DNA from: Ryuthela nishihirai
Lineage: Eukaryota; Arthropoda; Arachnida; Araneae; Heptathelidae
Direction: 5' to 3'
Length of the DNA: 64,000 nt
Assembly: GCA_038380435.1 (NCBI GenBank)
Contig: JAWZYU010000019.1
Coordinates: forward strand, 19,927,801 to 19,991,800
A model generated the notes under the pieces. That model was given only the letters and a program-made list of their open reading frames with translations, did no database searches and was not told the origin of the DNA. Both the position numbers and the translations under genes were made by a program. Numbering within the stretch: position 1 is the stretch's first letter; each line of letters opens with the position of its first letter. Below, one piece after another: positions 43,631-55,304 of this stretch.

Positions 43631-45398
43631 ATATTTTATTGATATTAAAATATTTTAAAGGAAGATTATCGAGTATTCAGATTCGACGTTTAAAAAAAAG
43701 ATAAATTTTGATTACTCAGCAAAAAAAAAAATCCTATCCTATATTTTTAAGATTATTCTGATGACTAAGATACAATTTTCTTTTTAGGAAGTGATGTCGG
43801 TTTCTCTAGATATGCATTTTATTTTCCTTATTTCTAAGCAATATAAAAACTACAACCGTATCTAATTGTAAGTAAGTTTAGCATATTTTGATCAGCCCTA
43901 CATTTGCCATTTTTGTTTACATCGAAAGCCATTATCGGATACAATTGCATCAAACAAAAAAATGCAGCTAATGCAATGAGCATAAGTCAAAAGAAATATG
44001 GTTCAAGGTCCTTTTTGTGCTAAAATCTAACCAATAAACTGTACTAACAATACAGATATGTAAAGACTATTGAAATTGTCCAGAATCACGATTTAAGGTG
44101 AATTTTTACGCAAAAAATATTGAAAATATTAAAGAAAGTTAGATATATGTATATCTTGGATTATCAGAATTCCGTAAATTATATAATTTATTGAAGTCTT
44201 TGATATATTTAAATAAAATTTGGGACACTGTCAGAATTAGAAATGATCCTGTCTGTGCGAGACTATCCGAAACAGTGTTAACATTATCAGCAATACCAGT
44301 AAAGATATATTTCTCGAAGCATCATATTTCTACGTTTATAGGTTGTATGACATGATTACAAATTATCTGAAACTTATAATGATAAAATTATTTTTCTGAA
44401 AAATTATTTCGCTCTAAAAATTGGATCATTCAAAATTTTAATGTGCAAGATTATCATTCAAAATTTTAATGTGCAAGATTATCAAAAAGCATTTCTGTGT
44501 CCGAGATAGTTATTAATATCAGAAACTGAAGACGACCCTGCTTATAACTTTATTTTTTTAAAACGCAGTCATTTCAACTATTAAAACGTTAGTGTTATTA
44601 TCGTACAGACGACTCTAAATTCGAGTGGGATATCAGATTTTATTAAAAAGATAAGAGAACTATTAGAGTATATGAAATTATCATATGGTAATTATTTCAA
44701 AATTATTAAATGAGTTTAAGATTTTATATTTTGAAGAAAACAGCTATTGGGAGTATCTTATTAATATTCTCTGCATTATTATGATTATGTAAGAATTTTG
44801 TTTTATACAAGTTTCGGCATACATACATAGGTTTTTTGTTTTATCGGTTTCGGCATACATTGTGTATAATAAAGTTTTACCTTACCATTCTCCTATATTT
44901 TACAATAACCAATTGTCAAATAAACTACACTGTATTCCTTCAATGCAATAATCTTTACAAAAAAATCTATTGTTTAGACAAAAATTCGCATCTCAATTTT
45001 TATCAAAATTTATTTTCTTACTTAAGAATAGTTAGCATCTAACACAGTTTAATCAGTAACTACATAAAAATCTATCTCATGGCAATATATTACTTCTCTT
45101 GATTATTGTAAAACTCAATTTCACATTGTTTAAATCGCGAAATTTTAAATCTCAGAATTTCGTTCTGCAAAACAATGGTAAATACAATTAAGGAGACATT
45201 AATAAGATTCCATGATGCGGTGTACCTTTTTGGTAACTTCTGTTAATAAACAGATACCAAAGAGGACACACTCGGTTGCACGCTTTTTTTAGGACCAAAA
45301 CCATTCTAAGTCAGTAAGGATTCAGAACTCAGTCACTTCTTAAATATGCTTTGTATTTGAAAATGTGACTGAAGATAAATATTTCAATCAAATATATT
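43631..45398. other. AT-rich desert
   Basis: About 1.77 kb, mostly simple AT-rich sequence. Apart from the short tandem duplication at 44428 nothing is recognised. Confidence 0.5.
44428..44483. repeat. 28-bp perfect tandem duplication
   Basis: ATTCAAAATTTTAATGTGCA plus AGATTATC occurs twice back to back without a mismatch, so it is recent. Confidence 0.95.
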
Positions 45399-45588
45399 TG
45401 ACTACTGATCTACGGGACCTGGGTTCGAGCCCCGGATAAGGCATGGATGTACGTGTCGTTTTTCTGCTGAGGTCCTGCCATCCTCTCAGACCTTCTACTA
45501 TGGCATATAAACTGGCAGGCTCCTGTCAGACCTCTGTGGCAAGCAGCTGCTTGAGGGGGTATTTATTTATTATTTATTTATATTTATG
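45399..45588 (+). mobile_element. SINE2, head truncated
   Basis: Starts within the head at GACTACTGATCTACGGG, so it lacks the A box. B box, both palindromes and an (ATTT)n tail are intact. Confidence 0.93.
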
Positions 45589-46028
45589 AATAGTTAGCTG
45601 AAAACCGAGAGTGGATTACGAACTCATGACCTCCTGATAACATGCCAAGTCTCAAGTTTCGTAACCCGATCCTCAATCCAATAAATTTTTGTTTCTGTAT
45701 TGAACTTGATTTTAAGCCAGCATATTGTATTTCAAAATCCGTTAAATCTATCCCTTCAAAAATTTTAAAATTAAAGTTTTCCAAAATTAATATTATCGTG
45801 ATGCCTTAACAAATTTCGCCATTTCTTCATATCTTTGAATTGCAAAAATTTTAAAGAAAACTGTTTTAGACTTGCAGCTATCACATATGAAAATGATTTC
45901 AAAAATTTATTAATATCCAATTGCTCATAAATTTGGAAATCAATAATAAGTTTTTTTAAAATAGGGAAAATATTTGAAATTGCAATTCAAGTTTAAATAT
46001 TTCAAATTCTATTTCGAAAGCTCTTATG

Positions 46029-46411
46029 GGTTGGGTTGTTTTACCTCTGAACGGCACTTTTTTTGCACACCATGGGCTAAATGGCCAGGTCACATGGACC
46101 CCGAAGGCTCAGAGAAAGTTTGGGGAGGGGACTCACAGGAACAGCTGTTGGGAGACAGATGGTAGCCTCCCGTCAAGGCCATCCAGCGTGTTCTTTAACG
46201 TGCACGGGGTATGGCTCTCCCGCACACGGGGCCACGGCTTAACGTCCCATCCGACGGACGGCGGTCTTTCCAAGCCCATCGGTATCCCCTACTGACTGTG
46301 GGCAGGGCGGGGAATTTAGCGGAGATAAATCTCAACGCTGACCCAGCTGGGACTCGAACCTGGGAACTACAGATTACGAGCCTGGCGCGATACCGACTGA
46401 GCCAACCCGCC
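46029..46411 (-). mobile_element. SINE1, full length
   Basis: Perfect 14-bp duplication CGAAAGCTCTTATG at 46015-46028 and 46412-46425. The head complement is shortened to GCCAACCCGCC. Confidence 0.97.
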
Positions 46412-46425
46412 CGAAAGCTCTTATG

Positions 46426-46957
46426 ATGTCGAAGTTTAGTTACATCAACCGTTTCCCATGGCCAGAAAAAAAATGGAAAAAATAGTCTGCTAGTGTATTC
46501 AATATTATTTCTCATCGTCCAAAGAAATGAACTTCACCCAAAAGCGTCATAATGTACCATACAACTCCAGCTAATCCCACTAACGTTGATTTAATGAGTA
46601 TACTGAATTCACTTTTCTTAAGAAGGGCTCAGATTGTAATTTTTTAAACTGCATGAAGCAACTAATTCTGTTAGTTACTACTTTCATTGCAATGTTTTCA
46701 ATATTTAAAGAGTTATCGAAGCTGGAATATTTAACAACTTCGTTCTTTCTGCAAAAATAACTCAAAATTGGCAAAATTTCAAATAATCATTTAAAAAGCT
46801 GCTAATAGTGAAGTTTCGTGAAACGGATATTGATTTCGAACCGATTTGTTTGAAAGAACTTAACAGATTAATTATTTGAGCTAGAATTTCTGCTGTTAAA
46901 TATTCCAGCCTATGAAGATTTTTATACCATATTTCATTTCTCACTATGAAGGTATTA
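46426..46957. other. AT-rich stretch related to the long-inverted-repeat family
   Basis: 46695-46742 (ATATTTAAAGAGTTATCGAA then GCTGGAATATTTAACAAC) matches the spacer of elements A and B. The arms are not clear, so this may be a decayed third copy. Confidence 0.45.
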
Positions 46958-47022
46958 TACTGACAGGATCCTGTCAGACATCTGTGGTAAGCAGTTGCTT
47001 GTGGGGTAATTAAATTGTTTAT
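46958..47022 (+). mobile_element. SINE2 3' fragment
   Basis: ACTGACAGGATCCTGTCAG and GTAAGCAGTTGCTTGTGGGG only. The first palindrome is kept with a compensating GATC centre. Confidence 0.85.
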
Positions 47023-47240
47023 TTTTATCTGGTTGAAATTAATTTAAGTCCCTTTTCATAAAAAATTTATTTACGAAATTACTTAATTCTGAATCTGACT
47101 CCCTTTTGATATCAGGTGTACGATTGGATTTAAAGAGGAATTTAGAGATGATGCAAGTGACTAACTTGAGCTGGAACACCGTTCTGGTATTTAACTTTTT
47201 CTCTCTCTAATGGGTTCTAGTCCCACGTTAATTTTTAAGC

Positions 47241-47452
47241 AGTCCCGTGGCCGAGTGCTTCGCGCGCTTGGCTACTGAACTAAGGGACATGGGTTCGAGC
47301 CTCGGGTAAGGCATGAATGTTTGTGTCGTTTTTCTGCTGAGGTCTTGCCAATCCTCTCAGACCTTCTATGGCATATAAACTGACAGGCTCCTGTCAGACC
47401 TCTGTGGCAAGCAGCTGCTTGAAGGGGTATTTATTTATTATTTATAATTTAT
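47241..47452 (+). mobile_element. SINE2, full length (cluster copy 1)
   Basis: GCAGTCCCGTGGCCGAGTGC to a (TTTA)n tail. CTACTATGG is shortened to CTATGG. Confidence 0.95.
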
Positions 47453-47584
47453 TAGCATTTAAATTTTCTTTAACATATATGTTCAATATTAGTTTTCGAC
47501 TCCGTCCGGTAACTAATATTCTCATAAAAAGGGAGGACTTGGTATTGGCCCGAATACATTTCTAAGTTCTTAGTAATATATATC

Positions 47585-47779
47585 CCTGGCCGATTGGTTA
47601 GCGCGCTTGGCTATTGATCTAAGGGACCTGGGTTCGAGCCCCTGGTAAGGCATGGCTGTTTGTGTCGTTTTTTTTCTGAGGGCCTGCCATCCTCACAGAC
47701 CTTCTACTATGGCATATAAACTGAGAGGCTCCTGTCAGACCTCTGTGGCAAGCAGCTGCTTGAGGAGGTATTTTTTTTT
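47585..47779 (+). mobile_element. SINE2, full length (cluster copy 2)
   Basis: A box TGGCCGATTGGTTAGCGC, B box GGTTCGAGCCC, palindrome altered to ACTGAGAGGCTCCTGTCAG. T-rich tail. Confidence 0.94.
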
Positions 47780-47792
47780 ATCCTATGTTCTT

Positions 47793-48008
47793 CTAGCCGT
47801 CCCGTGGCCGAGTGGTTAGCACGCTTGGCTACTGATCTAAGGGACCTGGGTTCGAGCCCCGGATTTAGGCTATGGATGTGTGTGTCATTTTTCTGCTGAG
47901 GTCCTGCCATCCTCTCAGATCTCCTATTGCGGCATATAAACTGACAGGCTCCTGTCAGATCTCTGTGGCAAGCAACTGCTTGAGGGGGTATTTATTTATT
48001 TTTTTTAT
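47793..48008 (+). mobile_element. SINE2, full length (cluster copy 3)
   Basis: Starts CTAGCCGTCCCGTGGCCG and ends in a T-rich tail. Perfect 9-bp duplication TATGTTCTT at 47784-47792 and 48009-48017. All three cluster copies share orientation but carry different private changes. Confidence 0.95.
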
Positions 48009-48017
48009 TATGTTCTT

Positions 48018-48899
48018 AACAGTAATATATTGTTGTCAGACACCAATAGTGTGATAAAGAGTCCTCAAATTATTTGAACCTCAATGATACAATTAATGAA
48101 ATGTTACCGAAATAAGATGAAACTTATATTAGTAAAATAAAAATATAACTTTTTTACAGTTTTCGATACGCATAGAAAACTACATTGAGGAAATTTAACC
48201 GGTGTATGAGATATGAGGAATACTTAAGGAAAATAACTTTAAATCAAGAAAGTTGTATCAAAAAATTTTCGTCGGAAATGCGATCATTTCTTCACAAACT
48301 TTTCAGTCGAAACTAAAGTTGAAAATTCCTCAGAGGACAATTCAACAGTAAAGAAAAAAAAGTCAATAAATGTTTTAAAAACGAAAGAAAATTGGAATTA
48401 GTAAATTCCTAAGACTTCTTAAAAAATCAAACAAATCGACTGACATATTAATTTATTATGAGTCTAATAATTTGTTTACAAAAAATTAATGTTCAAAGAG
48501 AATTGCTGATTAAACTTCGCGCAGCAAATACTCTTAAACCTAACTGATTTCAAACATTTGAATTTCAGAGAGGCAAAATGTTCAAAACTGTATCAAATCC
48601 AAGACTCGAAGTCTTATTTGTTAAACTGCGTAAATCTAGCTTCACTTAAAATAGATTGAGAGATATACAGCTTTTCATAGCATTAATATAAACATAACTT
48701 TTGAGTTAATCGAACGTCTACGGCTACGTATTTACATGATTATGGGTTCCCTCTTCTAGGTATTAGGAGAAAGGGTTGGGAGGAGCAATTCAATCCACTG
48801 GACATCTTTGTATGGTTTTAATTATTTGATGAGCTGCGAAACTTTCTCGAGGGGTTTGGGGTGGCAGATGTAATTCTCTCTTCGCTCATTATCAAAGGA
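48018..48899. other. AT-rich non-coding stretch
   Basis: Part (about 48454-48560) vaguely resembles 50385-50455. Otherwise nothing is recognised. Confidence 0.45.
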
Positions 48900-48910
48900 C
48901 TTTATTTTGT

Positions 48911-49302
48911 GGGGGCGGGGGTGGCTCAGTCGGTAGCGCGCCAGGCTCGTAATCTGTAGTTCCCAGGTTCGAGTCCCAGCTGGGTCAGCGTTGAGATTTA
49001 TCTCCGCAAAACTCCCCGCCCTGCCCACGGTCAGTAGGGGACACAGATGGGCTTGGAAAGGCCGCCGTCCGTCGGATGGGACGTTAAGCCGTGGCCCCGT
49101 GTGCGGGAGAGCCATACCCTGTGCACGTTAAAGAACACGCTGGATGGCCTTGACGGGAGGCTACCATCTGTCTCCCAACAGCTGTTCCAGTGGGTCCCCT
49201 ACCCCAACCTTCTCTGAGCCTTCGGGGTCCATGTGGCCTGGCCATTTAGCCCATGGTGTGCAAAAAAAAGTACCGCTCAGAGGTAAAACAACTCTACCCA
49301 AC
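48911..49302 (+). mobile_element. SINE1, full length
   Basis: Perfect 11-bp duplication CTTTATTTTGT at 48900-48910 and 49303-49313. Tail CAACTCTACCCAAC is mutated. Confidence 0.97.
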
Positions 49303-49313
49303 CTTTATTTTGT

Positions 49314-49824
49314 AGAGAAAGAAATACATCAATATGCAAGATGGCTGTAGGCTGTAGTGTTTTTGGAAGATACCTTTGTGCATAATATTATTATTTTTGT
49401 TCTAACCAAGGAGCATTAAGAAAAACCGAAATTTGAAATTAAGAGGAGAATTAAATTGACATTTTTTCGTATAAAAAAAAACCCTCTATAATTCTGCACT
49501 CGTCCAGTAGGGTTATTCACTAAAAGTTGACTAAATTCTTGCATGCATAATACAAATTCATCAGTGCACTCTTCTCTAAACATCCAAATATTAGATAACT
49601 ATCAGTTGCGGATTGGTTAAACTTATTTGTGCTTCTTAAACTTGGAATGAAATCTGACGTTTTTCATTCGTATATACATGATGTTTCCAGATATATTTTC
49701 CCCAAACTTTTAACTTCCTACAAACAAATATCTAAATATTTTTCATCTCACTATATCTGATAATTAACACATCTAAATATGGCTGCTAATTTTTTTCATA
49801 AATTTTATTATTTTTAATAAGACT
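49314..49824. other. AT-rich non-coding stretch
   Basis: Nothing recognised. Confidence 0.5.
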
Positions 49825-50025
49825 TTTATGGCCGAGTGGTTTAGCACGCTTGGCTACTGATCTAAGGGACCTGGGTTCGAGCCCCGGGTAAGGCATGGAT
49901 GTATGTGTCGTTTTTCTGCTGAGGTCCTGCCATCGTCACAGATCTTCTACTATGACATATAAACTGACAGGCTCCTGTCAGACCTCTGTGGCAAGCAGCT
50001 ACTTGAGGGGGTATTTATTTTTTTG
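49825..50025 (+). mobile_element. SINE2, near full length
   Basis: TTATGGCCGAGTGGTTTAGC to GGGGGTATTTATTTTTTTGG. The first five bases of the head are replaced. The palindrome is intact, and the second is CAGCTACTTG. Confidence 0.94.
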
Positions 50026-50639
50026 GAAAGGTGCATTAGGCTTATGAGAAAAAAATATTGCTAAACCAAATAAACAATTCAAATTTAACCTAATATATGA
50101 AACAATTGTATTGGCAAATCTCTGCCAGGAATGACAAAGAACGAGGGACAAATATTATATGCTTATTATTATGTTAAATAATCACACATTTACTCAATTC
50201 TTTTAAACGAGTTCTTAAATAACTGTTAAATTAGACCAAACAACTTGTATCTAAAACTTCGTACTTTTAGGGTTAACAGATCACGGAATGGTAAGAGAGA
50301 GAGAGCTTTAGATCATTTCACTTATTTTGGAAACTTTTTAAACTCGTCATGTATGAAAATTGTTGTTGTTACAAAAATCTGAAGATTAATTTATTATAAC
50401 ATAATAATTTGTTCAGAGAAATTTTAATAAAATTTAACTCCTTTGAATTCAGAGAAGAAATAAATTCCCTTCCTTGAATAAAGGTTTTGATGAATTTTAA
50501 TTCTTCAAAAAAAGGTCGAAATTTAAGTTGCAGTTTTCAAAAAATAAATAAAATTCCGAGTGAAAAATACTTTTTTGTTCGTTATATTTTTCTGATTTCA
50601 TGTTATGAGCATTGTATAGAGTTATCATTTTTCTCTCAT
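50026..50639. other. AT-rich non-coding stretch
   Basis: Nothing recognised. Confidence 0.5.
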
Positions 50640-51625
50640 TACAATATTATCGATAACATTATTCTCGTTTCAGTGATAAGTAATGGGAAATATTTTCCGA
50701 GTATTGAATCAGCATTGAGAGTTTGGTTTCACTTTCATCTATTCCATGAGAAAACAATTAAAGTTTGAGAATGTATTTTGTACATTTACACATGGATTCA
50801 AACACAGGCTTAGGATTTATAACGAAATTTTAGCATTTTGAAAGATTTGGTGAATAGAATGGTAGCTAGATCAAAATCAAATTATAAAATGAAAGTTCAT
50901 TCGCTGATATTAATTTATTACCAAACAGACATTCAGATGACATGGATTATATCTCTATTTAGCTGATGACCGTTTTCTTTTAGGTATGAATTTAATTTTT
51001 TTTACTTTCTAGGAAAATGAAATGTAGATTTTGAATTTATGCTTGTTTTTCGTAACCTATTTCATTCCATATATATTAAATATTGTTATTAGGTGATCCC
51101 AATGTTTATAATTTATTTAAAAAGGGGGGAAATGGTTGTTTGAGCTGAAATATATTTATTTCATGTGCTTTATATCACTGTATATTGCTAAATCAGTTCT
51201 TTTATATAATTGTAATCCATCAATATAGCTGTCTGAAAAACGAACTGTTTTCAACCATTCAAACTACGAATATACTAAAAATTCCTTTTAATGCATATTT
51301 TAAAGCATTTATTTCAAAACATTATTTTAAAGAAGTAAAAGGTCTGAAACGAAAAAAAGTTAAAATATTTAAGAATGTAATCAAATCTGAATATTCTTAT
51401 TTGAAGGAATTTTGAATATTAAACCAATAACATTATCAGATGCTCCAATTGCAATAGTGGCGATAACGTTACTCACGTTTAGCGGTAGTAGCTAGAAATA
51501 TTTCCGAAAAATTGAATCAGCATCGTGTCTAGTTTAACATTCTACTTTTCCATGAACACAAAGTTAACCTTGGAAAGATGTTTTGCTCATTCACGAGTGG
51601 ATTCAAACATAGGCTTAGACAAAAA
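50640..51625. repeat. Diverged direct repeat pair
   Basis: 50640-50815 and 51455-51625 share ordered blocks: GATAACATTA / GATAACGTTA, ATATTTTCCGAGTATTGAAT / ATATTTCCGAAAAATTGAAT, TTCCATGA and GGATTCAAACACAGGCTTAG / GGATTCAAACATAGGCTTAG. The unit is AT-rich and non-coding. It may be a member of an unknown interspersed family. Confidence 0.65.
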
Positions 51626-52131
51626 TCTGTCCAGGGAGGATGGAGTTCAAGCCCCTTAATAACATATTAATTTAATGGAAGGTGGGTGGGGGGGGGGGGG
51701 CAAGCTCCCTTATCATATGTGTACCATAATGGGCAATGAGGGGAGTGGGCCAAACATTCTAATCACACACCAGACTCTAATCACTAAAGGTAAAATCTCG
51801 GAATTTCTACAAATCTAGAGGGGGAGGGGGGGCAATACTTTTCCCTACCCTTTTCCCTGCTATCGGTCATGAGTCTAAATTAAATATATTCCCTAACATA
51901 TGAATTGCTGCCATATTTATTTTTATATAAAACCTGCACGTTCACAATGTAGGGTAAAAATCCTGGATTTTCACTAAAGTTAAAGAGTAAAATTCTACGT
52001 CAAAAAAAAAAATCAAGGAAACGAAAGCTCTGAATTAACTTCATTTAAAAGTTCATAACTAATTTACTAAGTGAAGAATGACTAATTTCTCGAGCTGTGT
52101 AATTTCGGCCGGGAGGATTGAGGAAAGAGGG
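51626..52131. other. Unassigned stretch with long G runs
   Basis: G-rich runs near 51690 and 51822 with AT-rich filler. Nothing else recognised. Confidence 0.45.
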
Positions 52132-52140
52132 GATATTAGG

Positions 52141-52527
52141 TTGGGTTGTTTTACCTCTGAGCGGCACTTTTTGCACACTATGGGCTAAATGGCCAGGTCA
52201 CATGGACCCCGAAGGCTCAGAGAAGGTTGGGGGAGGGGACCCACTGGAACAGCTGTTGGGAGACAGATGGTAGACTCCCGTCAAGGCCATCCAGCGTGTT
52301 CTTTAACGTGCACAGGGTATGGCTCTCCCGCACACGGGGCCACGGCTTAACGTCCCATCCGACGGACGGCAGCCTTTCCAAGCCCATCGATGTCCCCTAC
52401 TGACCGTGGGCAGGGCGGGGAATTTTGCGGAGATAAATGTCAACGCTGACCCAGCTGGGACTCGAACCTGGGAACTACAGATTACGAGCCTGGCGCGCTA
52501 CCGACTGAGCCACCCCCGCCCCAGGGT
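52141..52527 (-). mobile_element. SINE1, full length, inside putative ephrin intron 1
   Basis: Duplication GATATTAGG at 52132-52140 and 52528-52536. Lies about 330 bp downstream of the ephrin donor in transcription sense and in the same orientation as the gene. Near consensus. Confidence 0.96.
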
Positions 52528-52853
52528 GATATTAGGGGGATGCAAAGTAATTGAATGGATTTGAGCCAAGGGGGTAGAGATAAAAAGAAATTTGAAATCA
52601 ATACCATAGTATTTTTTATACTGATTAATGTATAATTATTTTTTTCGATTTATAGGGGGTAAGAAAAAATTATCTTCTCCTACCCTTCCAGGAACGTACA
52701 TTAGCTGAGAAATTCCTCTTCGAAATTCCTCGATCCTTCGTCTTCAGCAAAAGGGAAAGCCCCTCCCACCAAACGGGCGAGCAACTGCCAGTACCTTACG
52801 ACCCCATCTCACACGATATAAAAAGTTCGAAAAAGAACCAAAATCCAACTTAC

Positions 52854-52972
52854 ATTGGGTTACTGGAGTTCCAGTGGATGTCAAAGAGCTTCTTCGACCA
52901 CACCGAGTGCGGAATATAGAGAAATAACACCAGCGATAATGCGGTCAAATGAATCATAAAGAAGGGAGACAT
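52854..52972 (-). CDS. Ephrin: Ephrin, first coding exon (signal peptide and start of receptor-binding domain)
   Basis: Ephrins are membrane-attached ligands of Eph receptor tyrosine kinases that guide axons and set tissue boundaries. This exon encodes 39 complete codons from ATG at 52972 plus the first two bases of the next. Residues 6-26 form a hydrophobic signal peptide (MIHLTALSLVLFLYIPHSVW). Then KKLFDIHWNSSNP matches the conserved start of the ephrin domain, with WNSSNP almost invariant in the family and containing an N-glycosylation site. The exon ends at a perfect donor, AT|GTAAGT. An in-frame TAG lies upstream with no ATG between it and 52972, so the start is well defined, with G at -3. 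The rest of the domain, the cysteine-bonded core and the GPI or transmembrane end must lie on later exons to the left. None was found in the window, implying a first intron of more than 52 kb or one I could not follow. Confidence 0.82.
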
Positions 52973-53530
52973 GACGACCGTTCTGAGTCCAGGTAAGCCA
53001 CACAGATACTCGCAGCGGGACGGTAGTCCAGTGAGACGGCACTCAGCGCCCGGTCTGCACCCGTCACGAGTCCACTGAGGCTCCCGGCACGTCCTGCTCG
53101 CGAGCTCCACAACCGGTCCCACGGCCCGGCTTTGCTGCGAACGCCACCACGCGGACGTGAGCTCAACCTCTGTCTGTAACTGCGTTTCTGCGGAGCACAA
53201 CTTTTCCTCACAGGAGGAGCGAGAAGACGACGTCGGCCGCAGCACCGGAGATTTCTAGCTCGTTGTCCTTCTCCACGTGAGTCGCTATTGACGTTGGCAG
53301 GGCGGCTTTTCCTTTCCGACTGAACGGAACAGCGTTTGACATCCGAGAGGCACGCGCTGTTTACCTCTTCGATTCAACTTTCTCGTCTTTGTCTCTTCTA
53401 TCTTTTCTGTTTCTTCTCCGACTGAGACGAGACTTGTTGTAACTGTTTTTGGAGTTTGTGCTTGGTTTTTGCACGAGACGGAAAACAAGTGTCGCGCCTT
53501 GTTAGGAATCCGCAGACCGATGTTTGGAGA
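52973..53530 (-). promoter_or_regulatory. Ephrin 5' UTR and probable CpG-rich promoter region
   Basis: Immediately upstream of the ephrin ATG, this is the most GC- and CpG-rich unique block in the window and contains no SINE or other repeat. Two TCAGTC motifs on the minus strand (near 53320 and 53420) match the arthropod initiator consensus and are candidate start sites. No clear TATA box was placed. The open frames here (for example 52954-53211) are GC-driven and begin without ATG in the ephrin frame, so they are read as UTR. Confidence 0.55.
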
Positions 53531-53753
53531 AGTTACAATTTTCGGTTTTGTTTCTTCAGAGAAAAGTTTCGCAAACGCTGATGTCTGAATGGGGATTTCT
53601 GTTTTTTCCCCCTATTTAACCTTTTTAAAGTGCACGTGTTTATTCCCACTCAGGTGAATTTTTCCCAGAAGAAAATATTTACTGTCATGCGCATATTGAA
53701 GAAAGTAATATATTTAATTGAAAAGCGTATCTCAAATAGTTTTGACCATGCAT
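53531..53753. other. Upstream flank of ephrin promoter
   Basis: Composition falls back to AT-rich. No repeat family and no distinct motif recognised. Confidence 0.4.
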
Positions 53754-53766
53754 ATGTCCAATCGGT

Positions 53767-54158
53767 TGGATTGGATTTTTTTTTACCTCTGAGAGCCACT
53801 TTTTTTTTGCACACAATGGGCTAAATGGCTAGGTCACAAGGACCCCGACGGCTCAGAGGAGGTTGGGGGAGAGGACCCACTGGAACAGCTGTTGGAAGAC
53901 AGATGATAGCTTCCCGTCAAGCCTCTCCAGCGTGTACTTTAACGTGCACAGGGTATGGCTCTCCCGCACACGGGGGCCACGGCTTAACATCTCATTCGAC
54001 GGACGGTGGCTTTTCCAAAACCCATCGGTGTCCCTCACTGACCATGGGCATAGCAGGGAGTTTTGCGGATATAAATCCCAAAGGTGACCCACCTGGGACT
54101 CGAACCTAGGACTGCAGATTACGAGCCTGGCACGCTACAGACTGAGACACCACCGCCC
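53767..54158 (-). mobile_element. SINE1, full length, somewhat diverged
   Basis: Perfect 13-bp duplication ATGTCCAATCGGT at 53754-53766 and 54159-54171. Lies about 240 bp upstream of the proposed ephrin promoter block. The head complement contains CAGACTGAGACACCACCGCC, so the A box is altered. Confidence 0.96.
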
Positions 54159-54279
54159 ATGTCCAATCGGTATTCCATTTCTTCATTCAAAACTGCACCT
54201 TATATCTTGCTACTTGCTCAGTTGATTTTCTTATTCGGCTTTCAAATGATTCAGGTCTCGAATTTTTTCCATGCAAATA

Positions 54280-54833
54280 GGGGCGGGGGTGGCTCAGTCG
54301 GTAGCGCGCCAGGCTCGTAATCTGTAGTTCCCAGGTTCGAGTCCCATCTGGAGTCAGCGTTGAGATTTATCTCCGCAAAATTCCCCGCCCTGCCCAAGGT
54401 CAGTAGGGGACACCGATGGGCTTGGAAAGGCCGCCGTCCGTCGGATGGGACGTTAAGCCGTGGCCCCGTATGCGGGAGAGCCATACCCTGTGCACGTTAA
54501 AGAACACGCTGGATGGCCTTGACAGGAGGCTACCATCTGTCTCCCAACAGCTGTTCCAGTGGGTCCCCTCCCCCAACCTTCTCTGAGCCTTCGGGGTCCA
54601 TGTGACCTGGCCATTTAGCCCATGGTGTGCAAAAAAGTGCCGCTCAGAGGTAAAACAACCCACACAACCCACAACCCAGGCCTTGACGGGAGGCTACCAT
54701 CTGTCTCCCAACAGCTGTTCCAGTGGGTCCCCTCCCCCAACCTTCTCTGAGCCTTCGGGGTCCATGTGACCTGGCCATTTAGCCCATGGTGTGCAAAAAA
54801 GTGCCGCTCAGAGGTAAAACAACCCAACCCAAT
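54280..54833 (+). mobile_element. SINE1 partial dimer
   Basis: A full SINE1 (54280-54676) is followed directly by a second copy of its last 157 bp (54677-54833, from GGCCTTGACGGGAGGC to the tail). Only the outer ends carry the 11-bp duplication CCATGCAAATA (54269-54279, 54834-54844). The dimer therefore probably integrated as one unit. Confidence 0.96.
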
Positions 54834-54844
54834 CCATGCAAATA

Positions 54845-55292
54845 TAATTCTTTACAAACCCGCACACAAAAAAAACCCAGGAGCGTGAAATCAGGGCTAC
54901 ATTTTGACTACCTATTTGGACACCCCCGCCAAATCCATGTCAGGAAATGTACAGAGCCAGAAATGGAGTACCGATTGGACATATGCAGGATCACGAACGT
55001 TGCACATGTGGGAATTCACTTTATTACGTTCAAAACTATCTAAGGTTAGCTTTCAATTAAAGCATTACTTTCTTGAATATTATTTTCCTAAACATTGGTT
55101 CTGGAAACCCATCATTATTTTTCAGATTTTAGTGTCGTCCGTCGCTAACGATGTTCTTCAACCTTACCGGCCATGTGAGTATTATTGCAGGTGTTCAGGC
55201 TTGCATCTAGAAAAACTAAGGGAAAGGGGGGAATGAACCAGAATATCCCGGTATGAATTTTTCCTTCTATTTTAATGGTCTTTAATAAATTT
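54845..55292. other. Unassigned sequence with overlapping ORFs
   Basis: Plus-strand frames at 54786-55043 and 54904-55236 are open, but start in SINE tail or lack domain signals. The CRITNVAHVG string in one resembles an ephrin segment only by chance, being on the opposite strand. Confidence 0.4.
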
Positions 55293-55304
55293 CTCGAAAA
55301 ATAT

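Noticed and set aside
51690..51840. Long G runs here and at 11763, 17593, 18690 (C) and 57800 (C)
   Set aside because: Isolated homopolymers. Several lie inside or beside transposons, and no structured motif beyond the run is present.
52954..53211. Alternative open frames in the ephrin 5' region
   Set aside because: They arise from high G+C. In the ephrin frame there is no ATG between the upstream stop and 52972.
54786..55236. Plus-strand frame containing CRITNVAHVG, faintly like an ephrin segment
   Set aside because: Wrong strand and upstream of the ephrin start. The frame begins in a SINE tail and lacks the surrounding ephrin cysteines.
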